Source: Clostridiales bacterium
GTDB lineage: Bacteria; Bacillota; Clostridia; Oscillospirales; Oscillospiraceae
Reading direction: 5' to 3'
Assembly: GCA_004556755.1 (NCBI GenBank)
Contig: SFFW01000003.1
Span: forward strand, 19,398 to 83,397
DNA length: 64,000 nucleotides
Shown: positions 1 through 9,696 of the stretch, one piece after another
How positions within the stretch are numbered: position 1 is the first letter of the stretch
Layout of the letters: each line of letters opens with the position of its first letter
Notes under the pieces: generated by a model
Seen by the model: the letters and a program-made list of their open reading frames with translations, nothing else
Told to the model about the DNA's origin: nothing
The model's database searches: none
Program-made: the position numbers and the translations under genes

Positions 1-27
1 AATTATTGTTACGGAGGTAGTTTGTGC

Positions 28-87
28 ATGATATTCAATTATATTCTCAGTCAATGGCTTCCCAGCCTGCGTAAGGCGTCACCGTAA
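28..87 (+). CDS. possible 19-residue small ORF
   Basis: A GGAGG at 13-17 lies ten bases before an ATG that opens a 19-codon frame ending in TAA at 85-87. The peptide would be hydrophobic at the N-terminus and basic near the C-terminus. Nothing else supports it, and it may be the chance end of an upstream feature cut by the window edge. The rest of 88-245 holds no gene that I can see. Confidence 0.15.
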   Translation: MIFNYILSQWLPSLRKASP

Positions 88-245
88 CGGATTTTGTCCC
101 GTTCATTTTGGGCTCAAAAGTTAAAAAACTTTAAAATTCAGAAAATTTTCATATATAGTACAGCCCACAGGAGAAATAGTGCAAAACCGACTGAAAAGAA
201 GGAAAAATTTTGAGAAATATTTATTGAAAAAACTGCTCAAAATGC

Positions 246-274
246 TTGAAATACAGCGACATTTTTGCTATTAT
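246..274 (+). promoter_or_regulatory. sigma-A-type promoter of the SGNH protein gene
   Basis: TTGAAA (246-251), a 17-base spacer and TATTAT (269-274) fit the vegetative consensus with one mismatch in each box. The expected transcript start near 281 leaves a leader of about 50 bases before the ATG at 334. Confidence 0.6.
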
Positions 275-333
275 GTATAAGTGTAAAATTGACTACAAAA
301 GTAATAGTGATTTTTAACCCGGAGGTACCTTTT

Positions 334-3300
334 ATGAGCAAGCTGAAAAGGGGATTTTCGTTTTTCCTCAGCCTCCTGATGCTGCTTTCGCTGCTGACGG
401 TCGTACCGTTCACGGCGCTCGGCGGCAAGGCTCAGGCTAAGAGCTACGCAAATTCCGGCACCATCACGTCATGGTACACTGCCATGACAGACCTTAACGG
501 TGAGAAAACGAAGGCCGCACTTGTTGACAAGTATTTTGACGGCCTCTTTGCTACCAATTCGACCTTCCGCACGAGGATTCAGGTATCCGCAGGCGGAACG
601 ACGTTCAGAGTCAAGCTTACAAACTACTACGGCTCTGAGGACATCAAGGTAAACAAGATGAACGTCGGCCTTGCCGGCTCAGGCAATGCCACCTCGGTAA
701 ACGGCAGTTCCGTCGTGAACGTTACCGTTAACGGCAGCGCCTCCTTTACGATACCCAAGGGCGGCTATGTATGGACCGACTGGTTCACCATGAAGTCTCA
801 GGTCAGCTCCGGCGGATACCTCGTGTTCTCGACTTACGTCAAGAACTCCGGCAAGGTGCGTGACGCAGGTCTTACGGGCAGCATTTCCTACTGCTGGTCC
901 GGCAATCAGATGACGAACTACGAGTGGTCTTACGGTGCGCTCGGCAAGCTCTCCAAGGCGGATGCCAATGTCGGCGACTATAACATCACTCCGCTGCTCA
1001 ACTGTGTTGAAGCACAGACGAGCAACAGCAGCGCTTACAGCGTTGTCGTCATCGGTGACTCTACGGTCACGAACTATATCCCGTCGCTGCTCCAGTCCAG
1101 ACTGAAAAGTGAGGGCGTTTCTCAGGTAGCAGTCGTCGGCGCAGGCATCAAGGGCAACGAGCTTCTTGCAGATGGCGTAGGACCCGACGGTCCCCTTGAG
1201 GGCGATGCCCTTCTGAAGCGTTTCGATATGGATGCGTTAAGCCTTGCAGGCGTCAAGAAGGTCTTTGTCAAGATAGGCATAAACGACATCATTCACCCCA
1301 ACTGCGATAACCTCAAGGACTACTTTGACGGTACTCCTTCTGCCGAAGAGATCATAAACGGCTATATGCAGCTTATTGCGGCGGCACATGCAAAGGGCAT
1401 AGAGATATACTTCTTCGATATCAGCCCGTGGATAGGCTACAACCGTGAGGGTAAGCTCAATCCCGACGAGGCGACCATTGCAGAGATGGAAAACCGCCGT
1501 CTCGAAGTAAACAAGTGGCTTCATGACAACGCAACGAGCTATGTTGACTCCGACTACATGACGGTCGACCCCATCGAGGGCGACTCCTTCGGTCTTGTCA
1601 CCACGAGCGACGTTATCGGCGTTGAGCGCAGCGGCTATCCCGGACAGCAGGTCTTGGCGGATGCTTACACCACCGACCACATCCACTACACGCTTGCGGG
1701 TCAGAACGTCGTGACGAGCAATATTCCCATCAGCATCTTCAAGGGTGTTCCTACCGGAGAGGCTGCAAATAAGGTAGCAACGGTAGGAAATCTCTACATA
1801 GCTACCACAAAATACGGCGGCGGTAATTACTACTTCTTCGGCAGTGATGAAAACCTCCCCGCAGGAAGCACCGACCAGCAGGGTACCATTTACCTTATGG
1901 CGACCGACGGAAGCGAAACGGCAAAGCCTACCGGCAGCGGTTTAGGCACCACTAGGCGTGGCGCTGTATATGGGAACCCCATTGCCGACATTGTTCTGAA
2001 ATCGACCACATTGCAGAAAGGTACTGTCGGCGCTCCGTATTTCTCTGTTCAGTCGACCGTTGAGAACGGCAGCAATACCACCGTTCCTGTGGATCAGCAC
2101 TATAAGAATGCGTACTGGCAGCAGACCACTGACAAACAGTCCGAGATAACTTGGAAAAACTATGCGTATTCGGATCTGTACCTTGCATGGTACTTCCCTA
2201 CAGCGTATTCCCCCGATGTTTATGATACGGGCGTAAGAAAAGAGGTACAAACGAGTATAGAACTTGGCGGTCTTTCAAGCGAATGGTTCTCTGTAAACAC
2301 GATTATAGCATATGATTCCGCTTCATCGTATAAGTCCTATGTGTTCTACGGCTCGGTTTTACCCGATATAAACAGCGACAAGTACCTAAGCTACTTCTAC
2401 GACAAGCCCAATAGAGATGAATGGGACGATGTCGTAAGCGGCGACAGCTTCCGTGTTGTTAAGGCAAACGACCATAACCCCAGCAGTGACGGCGGCAACC
2501 TCGTAACGCTTTACGCTCCCGGTACCGTTGATACGCAGCTTGACATTGCGTCCGCAAGCAAGGCACAGACCTTCTACAACAAAGCAAACGGCACTGTTGT
2601 TACATTTGAATACACTCTTTCCGATAACCTGCTCAACTCCCCGACGAACAGCGCAACCGGCAAGAATGTAAATAACCTCACTTATCCGACCAACGACTTC
2701 AAGACCTACGGCTCCTTCACCGGCTACACCTACGGCGGCAGCGCCGACCGCAGTGTCAGCTTTACGAGCGATAACGAAGCAGTTGCAAAGATCGACTCAG
2801 ACGGCAACGTAGTCCTCACGGGACAGGGCGGCACCGCAAATCTGACCATGACCGTAACGTGGAAAGAGCTTGACGGCACCGTTTACACCATGACCGACAC
2901 CGCAACCGTTACCAATATTACTTACGGCGCCGACATTTGCATTGACGGAGAGTACCCCGATGCATACAGCTTTGAAAATTATGCCGGCAACGCAAGCAAG
3001 GACGTCTCCGTGACCTACACCAGCGTACCTCTTGCGGCACTTCCCGCAGGCGGCAGCTGGGATTGGAAGAGCGCAGACAGCTCTATCTTCACTGTTTCCG
3101 GCTCCGGCAGCAATGCAACGCTGGAATTTAAAAACAAGTCAGGCACCGCAAACCTGACCGCAGCCTATGTTAAGGACGGTGTGACCTATTGCAGCGACAC
3201 CGTTGCGATAACCAACATCACCGCATTCGTTGACATTCAGATCGGCAGCGATAAAGTTGACGCCAAGACGGGTGCATACCCCGACTTTAAGCTGATAAAC

Positions 3301-5163
3301 GGCATCAACCCCGGCGATACGCTTTCGCTCAATGCACAGCCCGTCGGCGCCGGCTCATCGGCGCTCAACATGGAGAGCGGCACCTACGCATGGAGCATTG
3401 TGGACGAGCAGTCCTCCGGCGTCACCATCAGCGACACGAATAAGCGCACCGCAAAGCTTACCTTTGACGGCAGCGATACCACGGTGACACTCAAGCTGAC
3501 ATACACCCTCGGCAACAAGACCTACGAAAGCTACGTTGCCGTGGTCGTTAAGGCGGGCGTAAGCAAGAGCAATGCGGTACTTGACTTCGGCCTTCCCGTT
3601 GACATCGAGCTTACCGGCAACGCATCCGGCGTCAGCGCAACCGCACCTAAGACAGCACTTGACACCGGCATCAGCGCAAGCGACGAGTTCGGCGGCGCAA
3701 AGAGCGCAAAGACCGCTTTCGGCACCGCACAGCTCACCGGCAATACGCTGACCTACACCCCCGAAAAGATCCTTGACAGCAAGGACAATATCTACTACTC
3801 CGCAGCCGTCGATAACGGCTACAAGTACGCAAATATCAGCATCATTCCGGCAACGAGCGTCTACTACGAAGACAGCTTCGTGACCTATTCCGACGGATGG
3901 ACGCCGCTGTATGACGACGACAAGAGCGATGCGCTTATAGCGAAGATTCGCCAGAGCGCAGGCGGCGATGTCTACGGCTACGACCCCGCCTACGGTGAGT
4001 ACACCAACTACTCCCTCGGCAAGGCAATGACCGTCACGGTCGCAAAGGGCGGCGATACCGCAACCGCAGAGTTCACCTTCACGGGAACGGGCTTTGAGCT
4101 GTACTCGGCAACGACCTCGACTCAGGGCGGCTTCAAGGTGAGCGTGTACAAAGCAGACGGTAAGATGGTCGACACGAAGAAGATAATCTCGACCAAGTCC
4201 TACGACAGCTACTGGCAGATCCCCGTATTCGAGAACAGCGAGCTGCCTTACGGAACCTACACCGTAAAGATCGAGGTCGCATACTCTCCCGCACTCGACC
4301 TTGCTACCGCAGACGGAGCAAAGCTCAACAGCGTAAGCTTCATACTCGACGGCGTGAGGATCTACAACAGCAAGCTCAACGAGACCTACGGCGACGTGTA
4401 CGCAAAGGACGGCGAATACAACGCCCAGTACATCGAGGTGAGAGACCAGCTCATAAATGCGAAAAGCTTCAACGGAGCAGATCCTGCGGTGGACGGAGCA
4501 GTCTACATAGACGGACGTCCGCAGCGTGACGCAAAGGGCGAGCTGGTATACAATAAGGACGGATACCTCGTTTACGACCGCAAAGTGACGACAAGCAACG
4601 TGCTTGACGATTACAAGAACTATGGACCTAAAAACGAGGTGTACCTCGCATCGGGTCAGGGCATAGCGTTCAAGATCAAGGACATGAGCAATGTCGAGAG
4701 CGTACAGCTCGGACTCAAGAGCGCATCCGGTGAAACCGTATCGGCAGCCGTGAACGGTACGACGGTAGCGGTCGGCAGCAGCACCGAGATGTACTACAAG
4801 GTGAGCGCAGCCGACGGTAAGGTCGTCATCACGAACAACGGAACCGGAATAATTTCCGTCACGAACGTGAAACTGACCTACAAGCTCGGCAGCACCGCAA
4901 CGACGAGAATAATCGCCGATGCAGACCTTATGCAGTATGCCGTAAAGCAGATACTCAAGACCCCGGCGGGTGCGGGACTTGTCCCGGTAAGCCCGACCCC
5001 GGCAGCACCTGCGGTCGAACCGACGGCGAACGAGACTCAGATGACCGTCAAGGCAGACCTCAAGCAGGTGATAGCGAAACTTGACGCAATGGGCAAGGCA
5101 CAGCTCGTGTCCAAGACGATGGGCGAGCTTGTCGCAGAAATACTTGGAGGTGGCGTAAAATGA
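334..5163 (+). CDS. large secreted SGNH/GDSL hydrolase with Ig-like modules
   Basis: A 1609-residue exported protein. ATG 334 is chosen because GGAGG at 321-325 precedes it; an in-frame ATG at 265 has no such site and lies inside the promoter. Residues 1-38 are a signal peptide (basic start, long Leu-rich core, AQA cleavage-like site). An SGNH esterase domain follows, with GDS at 241-243, GIND at 315-318 and DHIH at 448-451, giving a predicted triad Ser243, Asp448, His451. After about residue 490 come a module of unknown type, about three Ig-like (Big-type) repeats between 790 and 1085, and a beta-rich module at about 1245-1330 that may bind carbohydrate. The C-terminus has a Pro-rich linker but no LPXTG, so surface retention is unexplained. 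Such enzymes usually deacetylate glycans; the substrate is unknown. The stop codon overlaps the next start. Confidence 0.8.
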   Translation: MSKLKRGFSFFLSLLMLLSLLTVVPFTALGGKAQAKSYANSGTITSWYTAMTDLNGEKTKAALVDKYFDGLFATNSTFRTRIQVSAGGTTFRVKLTNYYGSEDIKVNKMNVGLAGSGNATSVNGSSVVNVTVNGSASFTIPKGGYVWTDWFTMKSQVSSGGYLVFSTYVKNSGKVRDAGLTGSISYCWSGNQMTNYEWSYGALGKLSKADANVGDYNITPLLNCVEAQTSNSSAYSVVVIGDSTVTNYIPSLLQSRLKSEGVSQVAVVGAGIKGNELLADGVGPDGPLEGDALLKRFDMDALSLAGVKKVFVKIGINDIIHPNCDNLKDYFDGTPSAEEIINGYMQLIAAAHAKGIEIYFFDISPWIGYNREGKLNPDEATIAEMENRRLEVNKWLHDNATSYVDSDYMTVDPIEGDSFGLVTTSDVIGVERSGYPGQQVLADAYTTDHIHYTLAGQNVVTSNIPISIFKGVPTGEAANKVATVGNLYIATTKYGGGNYYFFGSDENLPAGSTDQQGTIYLMATDGSETAKPTGSGLGTTRRGAVYGNPIADIVLKSTTLQKGTVGAPYFSVQSTVENGSNTTVPVDQHYKNAYWQQTTDKQSEITWKNYAYSDLYLAWYFPTAYSPDVYDTGVRKEVQTSIELGGLSSEWFSVNTIIAYDSASSYKSYVFYGSVLPDINSDKYLSYFYDKPNRDEWDDVVSGDSFRVVKANDHNPSSDGGNLVTLYAPGTVDTQLDIASASKAQTFYNKANGTVVTFEYTLSDNLLNSPTNSATGKNVNNLTYPTNDFKTYGSFTGYTYGGSADRSVSFTSDNEAVAKIDSDGNVVLTGQGGTANLTMTVTWKELDGTVYTMTDTATVTNITYGADICIDGEYPDAYSFENYAGNASKDVSVTYTSVPLAALPAGGSWDWKSADSSIFTVSGSGSNATLEFKNKSGTANLTAAYVKDGVTYCSDTVAITNITAFVDIQIGSDKVDAKTGAYPDFKLINGINPGDTLSLNAQPVGAGSSALNMESGTYAWSIVDEQSSGVTISDTNKRTAKLTFDGSDTTVTLKLTYTLGNKTYESYVAVVVKAGVSKSNAVLDFGLPVDIELTGNASGVSATAPKTALDTGISASDEFGGAKSAKTAFGTAQLTGNTLTYTPEKILDSKDNIYYSAAVDNGYKYANISIIPATSVYYEDSFVTYSDGWTPLYDDDKSDALIAKIRQSAGGDVYGYDPAYGEYTNYSLGKAMTVTVAKGGDTATAEFTFTGTGFELYSATTSTQGGFKVSVYKADGKMVDTKKIISTKSYDSYWQIPVFENSELPYGTYTVKIEVAYSPALDLATADGAKLNSVSFILDGVRIYNSKLNETYGDVYAKDGEYNAQYIEVRDQLINAKSFNGADPAVDGAVYIDGRPQRDAKGELVYNKDGYLVYDRKVTTSNVLDDYKNYGPKNEVYLASGQGIAFKIKDMSNVESVQLGLKSASGETVSAAVNGTTVAVGSSTEMYYKVSAADGKVVITNNGTGIISVTNVKLTYKLGSTATTRIIADADLMQYAVKQILKTPAGAGLVPVSPTPAAPAVEPTANETQMTVKADLKQVIAKLDAMGKAQLVSKTMGELVAEILGGGVK

Positions 5164-5417
5164 AGAGAAAATATGAAAAGCCCGCTCTGTATTTCGAAGA
5201 GTATGAGCTGTCAAGCTCGATAGCAGGCAATTGCGGCAACAAGCTGTTTCAGGACAAGATTTATGCAGGCAACTACGAAACCTGCAAAGTAGACGCAGGC
5301 GGCGGCGACTTCCTGTTCTTAGACTCGTTCATCGGCTGCAACACCAACCCCGGCGCAGACGGTGAGCTGTACTGCTACCAGGTCCCGTCGACCAACGAAA
5401 TGCTCTTTAACTCCTGA
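5160..5417 (+). CDS. 85-residue Cys-containing protein coupled to the SGNH protein
   Basis: Its ATG overlaps the SGNH stop (ATGA) and GGAGGTGG sits just upstream at 5147-5154, so the two are probably co-translated. The N-terminus reads MKRKYEKPALYFEEYEL, followed by SSSIAGNCG. The remainder contains four Cys in all (NCG, TCK, GCN, YCY) and no signal peptide or membrane segment. The YxxPxL pattern resembles the stretch in some lasso-peptide leaders that RiPP recognition elements bind, and short proteins beginning this way are common in gut Clostridia. No maturation enzyme lies nearby, so a RiPP role is only a hypothesis. A terminator follows directly. Confidence 0.7.
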   Translation: MKRKYEKPALYFEEYELSSSIAGNCGNKLFQDKIYAGNYETCKVDAGGGDFLFLDSFIGCNTNPGADGELYCYQVPSTNEMLFNS

Positions 5418-5437
5418 ATAGATCACTGTTTCGGGAA

Positions 5438-5468
5438 AGCTCCCTGTCAATTCGGCAGGGAGCTTTTT
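5438..5468 (+). terminator. rho-independent terminator
   Basis: A 9-bp perfect stem (AGCTCCCTG/CAGGGAGCT) with a 9-base loop runs into five T. It closes the SGNH/Cys-protein unit. Confidence 0.85.
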
Positions 5469-5500
5469 CTGCTTTCTTATATTTAATATTGTAGGAACAT

Positions 5501-5530
5501 TTGACAAAGCGTAAATGGGTGTTATATTAT
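5501..5530 (+). promoter_or_regulatory. promoter abutting the trmH-family start
   Basis: TTGACA (5501-5506) is followed by overlapping -10 candidates: TATATT 5523-5528 (16-base spacer) and TATTAT 5525-5530 (18-base spacer). Both place the transcript start at about 5535-5538, at the ATG itself. Confidence 0.65.
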
Positions 5531-5537
5531 AATTCCT

Positions 5538-6290
5538 ATGGAAAAGATTACATCGAGAAAAAATAATACGATAATTCACCTGCGCAAGCTCGGCAGCGAT
5601 GCTTCATACCGCAGAGAATGCTGCGAATTTATATGCGACGGAGTTAAAACGCTGAATGAAGCGCTTGCATCGGGGATGGAGATCAAAACCGTCCTGTTTA
5701 AGGGGACGCCCGATACGGAGCTTGCGGAGAGACTTCCGCACGCTGCGTCATACTACGCTCCCGACGAGCTGTTTGACTATGCGTCGCCGCTCAAAAACTG
5801 CCCCGGACCGCTGTTTTCGGTGCGAATGCCGCAGACGGCAGGGGAGGCCGTACACAGCGCCATTGTGCTTGAGAACTTACAGGACCCAGGCAATGTGGGT
5901 ACCGTCATCAGAACGGCAAACGCATTCGGGATAAGTGCGGTCGTACTTGTCGGCGACTGTGCGGACCTGTACAATCCCAAAACCGTGCGTGCGACCATGG
6001 GGGCGATCTTCCGTCAGCGGGTGATGAGCGTTGAGCTTTGTGCGCTGCGAGACTTCTGCACGGAAAACGGGCTTAAGCTTTACGGCGCTGCGCTCAGCGA
6101 CAAGGCGGTTGAGATAACGGGTCTCGACCTTAAAGGCACCGCAGTTGCGGTCGGCAGCGAGGGCAGAGGACTTTCCGAGGACCTGCTGCGGCTTTGCGAT
6201 GCGGAACTTATCATACCGATGCGCCCGGACTCGGAGTCCTTAAACGCTGCGGTGGCGGCGTCCGTTATCATGTGGGAAATGTCAAAATGA
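5538..6290 (+). CDS. TrmH/SpoU-family RNA 2'-O-methyltransferase
   Basis: A 250-residue SPOUT methyltransferase that would transfer a methyl group from SAM to a ribose 2'-OH in rRNA or tRNA. The N-terminal substrate-binding part begins ITSRKNNTI, the usual opening of the family, which supports this start. The catalytic half shows the three SPOUT motifs: NLQDPGNVGTVIRTANAFGI at about 114-133, VRATMGAIFRQ at about 152, and GSEGRGLSEDL with IPMRPDSESLNAAVA near the C-terminus, where the trefoil knot forms. There is no Shine-Dalgarno sequence before the ATG, and the promoter is so close that the mRNA may be leaderless. The target base (RlmB-like or other) cannot be assigned. dprA follows after 16 bases. 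Confidence 0.88.
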   Translation: MEKITSRKNNTIIHLRKLGSDASYRRECCEFICDGVKTLNEALASGMEIKTVLFKGTPDTELAERLPHAASYYAPDELFDYASPLKNCPGPLFSVRMPQTAGEAVHSAIVLENLQDPGNVGTVIRTANAFGISAVVLVGDCADLYNPKTVRATMGAIFRQRVMSVELCALRDFCTENGLKLYGAALSDKAVEITGLDLKGTAVAVGSEGRGLSEDLLRLCDAELIIPMRPDSESLNAAVAASVIMWEMSK

Positions 6291-6306
6291 CCGAGGGAGT
6301 GAGCAA

Positions 6307-7515
6307 ATGTCGGCACTGAAATATTGGCTTTGGCTGTCAATGGCGCCGGGACTCAGCCCAAGGACCTGCCATGCGCTGTTGGACTATTACGGCAGCCCGG
6401 AGGCAATGTACTTTGCTCCGTTTGGCGAGATGAAGCGCCTTGCCGGAAATCACGCTGAGGGGCTTGACGCACTCGAAAAGCGTGACCTCGACTCCGCCTT
6501 GCGCATAATTGACGCCTGCAACGATCAGAATATTACGATACTTACCGCACAGGATGCCGGGTACCCCGACAGGCTGCGGTCGATAAATCTGCCGCCGAAG
6601 GTCATATATGTCAAGGGCAAGCTTCCCGCCGTCGACGACGAGCCAGTCATCGCAATAGTCGGCACGAGGAGAGCCTCATACTACGGTCTCAAAATGGCAA
6701 GGCGCTTCGGCTACGAGATATCAAAGTGCGGCGGAGTGGTGGTTTCGGGACTGACCGCCGGCATTGATGCGAATGCCGCAGAGGGTACGCTTTCCGCCGA
6801 CGGAAAGGTTATCGGCGTCCTTGGCGTTCCGCATGAGCAGGCGAGGGGGCATCTCTGCCTTGACGTGCTGCACAGCGGCGGCGCTTTGGTGAGCGAGTAT
6901 CCGCCGGGAACACCCGTGTATTCAAGCTATTTTCGTGCGAGAAACCGCATAAGCGCAGGGCTTTCACTCGGCGTTGTGGTCGTCGAAGCGCCCGAAAGAA
7001 GCGGTGCTAGACTGTTTGCAAACGAGGCGGCGGATCAGGGCAAGGAGCTTTTCGTCGTGCCGGGCGATGCGGGAGAGGATCGCTGCGCCGGAAGCAATGC
7101 AATTTTGAAGGAGGGCGCAAAGCCCGTGACCGAGGGCTGGGACGTGATGTGCGAATATGCATCGCTTTACCCTGAACGTGTACACAGGAGCACCGAGCGT
7201 TTTCGTCCCGAAAACTTCATTACTCCGACGAATGCTAAGAGAAATCCGCCTCCAGAAACAGAAAAAGTTTCAAAAAAAGTCATTGACAATGAAAACGGCA
7301 AAGGCTATATTGACTTGAAGAAACGGCTTGAAGGGCTGAGCGAGACCCAGCTCAAGCTGATTTCGGTGATTGACAGACCGTCCGTGCAGGTCGATGAGAT
7401 AATCGAGAAGAGCGGATACACTGCGGCTAAGGTGCTTTCGGAGCTTACGATGCTGCAGATCGAGGGCCTTGTCAAACAGGAACCGGGCAAAAGGTTTACA
7501 TTGATTATAAAGTGA
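6307..7515 (+). CDS. dprA: DNA processing protein DprA
   Basis: A 402-residue protein that loads RecA on incoming single-stranded DNA during transformation. An N-terminal SAM-like helical domain (about 1-85) precedes the Rossmann-like core, with IVGTRRASYYG at about 116, the VVSGLTAGIDANA segment, FRARNRISAGLS and VVPGD...GSNAIL. A linker at about 300-330 leads to a C-terminal winged helix (about 335-402). GAGGGAGTGAG upstream of ATG 6307 acts as the ribosome site. It is placed directly before topA, the common dprA-topA order in Firmicutes. Together with comEC further on, it suggests at least ancestral competence. Confidence 0.93.
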   Translation: MSALKYWLWLSMAPGLSPRTCHALLDYYGSPEAMYFAPFGEMKRLAGNHAEGLDALEKRDLDSALRIIDACNDQNITILTAQDAGYPDRLRSINLPPKVIYVKGKLPAVDDEPVIAIVGTRRASYYGLKMARRFGYEISKCGGVVVSGLTAGIDANAAEGTLSADGKVIGVLGVPHEQARGHLCLDVLHSGGALVSEYPPGTPVYSSYFRARNRISAGLSLGVVVVEAPERSGARLFANEAADQGKELFVVPGDAGEDRCAGSNAILKEGAKPVTEGWDVMCEYASLYPERVHRSTERFRPENFITPTNAKRNPPPETEKVSKKVIDNENGKGYIDLKKRLEGLSETQLKLISVIDRPSVQVDEIIEKSGYTAAKVLSELTMLQIEGLVKQEPGKRFTLIIK

Positions 7516-7524
7516 GGACAGCAA

Positions 7525-9696
7525 ATGCCTACTGCAAAAAAGAATCTTGTCATAGTCGAATCACCGGCAAAGGCAAAGACGATAGAGAAGTATCTCGGCT
7601 CAAACTACAAGGTCGTGGCGTCGATGGGCCATTTGAGGGACCTCCCCAAAAGCACCCTCGGCATCGACATTGAGAACGATTTTGAGCCTAAATATATCCC
7701 CGTCAGAGATCATAAAGAAGTCATAGACAACCTTAAAAAGCTCTCAAAGACTGCCGGCACCGTCTATCTTGCAACCGACCCCGACCGTGAGGGAGAGGCG
7801 ATATCGTGGCATTTAAAGGAGCTTCTTGCGCTTGACGACGAGCGAGCAAGACGAGTGACCTTCAACGAGATCACGAAAAAGGTCGTCACGGAGAGCATCG
7901 AGCATCCGAGAGACATAGATCAGGACCTCGTGGATGCACAGCAGGCACGCCGTCTGCTTGACCGCATCGTGGGCTACAAGCTCTCGCCGCTGCTTTGGAA
8001 GAAGATAAAGCGTGGACTTTCCGCAGGCAGAGTGCAGTCGGTCGCAACGAGAATGGTCGTTGACCGTGAAAAAGAGATAAACGACTTCGTGCGTGAGGAG
8101 TATTGGCTGCTCGACGCCGTACTCGGCTGCGAAAATGGGGCAAGTTTCACCGCCCGTTTCTTCGGAAAGGACGACAAAAAGCTTGAGCTGCACAGCGAGG
8201 ACGAGGTGAAAAAGGTCATTGCCGAAACGCAAGACCACAACTTCTCGATAAAGAGCGTAAAGCGCGGCGAAAAGCACCGCAGCCCCTCGCCTCCGTTTAT
8301 CACCTCGACGCTTCAGCAGGAGGCGTCACGCCGCCTCGGTATGACGCCGAGGAGGACGATGTCCGTCGCCCAGCAGCTTTACGAAGGCGTCAACATCACC
8401 GGGCAGGGTTCGGTCGGTCTCATAACCTACATGCGTACCGACTCGCTCCGACTGTCCGACGTTGCGCTTGCTGCGGCGAAGAATTTCATTATCGGACGCT
8501 ACGGTAAAGAGTACTATTACGGCTCCTACCGCATATATAAGTCCAAAAACAGCGCTCAGGACGCACACGAGGCGATCCGTCCCACGAACGTCGAGCTTAC
8601 GCCGGAGCTGGTGCGAAAGGACCTCACGCCGGAGCAGTACAGGCTCTACCGCCTCATTTGGGGTCGCTTCACGGCGAGCCAGATGGCAAACTCCGTTTAC
8701 GACAACGTCGTGATCGACGCCGAGAGCAACGGTTATATATTCCGCTCCAACTACTCGGAGCTTAAATTCCCCGGCTATACCGCAGTTTACGAGGAGAGCA
8801 AGGACGAGGAGTCCGATGAGATACGCAGCAAGCTGCCGGAGCTTTCCGCAGGTGAGACCGTGTACCTCGAAAAGATGCTGCCGGAGCAGCAGTTCACGCA
8901 GCCGCCCGCACGCTATACCGAGGCGACGCTCATCAGAGCAATGGAGGAGAAGGGCATCGGCAGACCGTCTACCTATGCGCCGACGATCTCCACGATCACC
9001 TCGCACGAGTACGTCGTGAAGGACGGTAAATACCTCAAGCCCACGAACCTCGGCACGGTGGTCACCGAGCTGATGATGGAACGCTTCCCCGACATAGTTG
9101 ATCTCAAATTTACGAACAACATGGAGGAGAACCTCGACAGCATCGAATCCGGCAAGCGCTACTGGAAAGAGATAATCCGTGAGTTTTACGGTGAGTTTAA
9201 CGAGGAGCTTGAAGCGGCGGAGAAGGCGCTTGAGGGTACAAGAATCAAAGTACCCGACGAGCTTTCGGATGAGCATTGCGACATTTGCGGACGGCAGATG
9301 GTCATAAAGTCGGGCAAATTCGGCAGATTCCTTGCCTGTCCCGGCTACCCCGAATGCAGCTTCACAAAGCCGCTCGTCATTGAGATGCCGGGCAAATGCC
9401 CCAAGTGTGGCAGCCGCATACTCAAGAGGACGTCCAAGAAGGGCTACACATTTTATGCCTGCGAAAGAGGCACCGACTGCGGATTTATGACATGGTACGT
9501 TCCGACCAAGGACTACTGTCCCTCCTGCGGCAAGACGCTGTTCAAGCCGAGCGGCAAGGGCAGACTCAAGAGCTTCTGCATAAACGAGGAGTGTCCCGCC
9601 TTCGTGCCGGAGGACAAGAGAGGCTATAAGAAAAAGAGCGACGGTGAAAAGAAGAAGACCGCCAAAAAGAGCGGTGCCGGAAAGAGCAAGGAATAA
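7525..9696 (+). CDS. topA: DNA topoisomerase I
   Basis: A 723-residue type IA topoisomerase that relaxes negative supercoils. The TOPRIM domain opens with VIVESPAKAKTIEKYLG and contains DPDREGEA. The catalytic tyrosine is in GLITYMRTDS at about residue 301. Three C-terminal four-Cys zinc ribbons (starting CDIC, CPKC and CPSC, about 589-700) and a Lys-rich tail end the protein. Its length is normal for Firmicutes. The gene starts ten bases after dprA and its stop touches the start of trmFO, so the block is one operon. Confidence 0.96.
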   Translation: MPTAKKNLVIVESPAKAKTIEKYLGSNYKVVASMGHLRDLPKSTLGIDIENDFEPKYIPVRDHKEVIDNLKKLSKTAGTVYLATDPDREGEAISWHLKELLALDDERARRVTFNEITKKVVTESIEHPRDIDQDLVDAQQARRLLDRIVGYKLSPLLWKKIKRGLSAGRVQSVATRMVVDREKEINDFVREEYWLLDAVLGCENGASFTARFFGKDDKKLELHSEDEVKKVIAETQDHNFSIKSVKRGEKHRSPSPPFITSTLQQEASRRLGMTPRRTMSVAQQLYEGVNITGQGSVGLITYMRTDSLRLSDVALAAAKNFIIGRYGKEYYYGSYRIYKSKNSAQDAHEAIRPTNVELTPELVRKDLTPEQYRLYRLIWGRFTASQMANSVYDNVVIDAESNGYIFRSNYSELKFPGYTAVYEESKDEESDEIRSKLPELSAGETVYLEKMLPEQQFTQPPARYTEATLIRAMEEKGIGRPSTYAPTISTITSHEYVVKDGKYLKPTNLGTVVTELMMERFPDIVDLKFTNNMEENLDSIESGKRYWKEIIREFYGEFNEELEAAEKALEGTRIKVPDELSDEHCDICGRQMVIKSGKFGRFLACPGYPECSFTKPLVIEMPGKCPKCGSRILKRTSKKGYTFYACERGTDCGFMTWYVPTKDYCPSCGKTLFKPSGKGRLKSFCINEECPAFVPEDKRGYKKKSDGEKKKTAKKSGAGKSKE

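Noticed and set aside
3355..5214. Long minus-strand open frame (619 codons) opposite the SGNH gene
   Set aside because: Low-complexity, no recognisable domain, no ribosome site; a by-product of the codon use on the plus strand.
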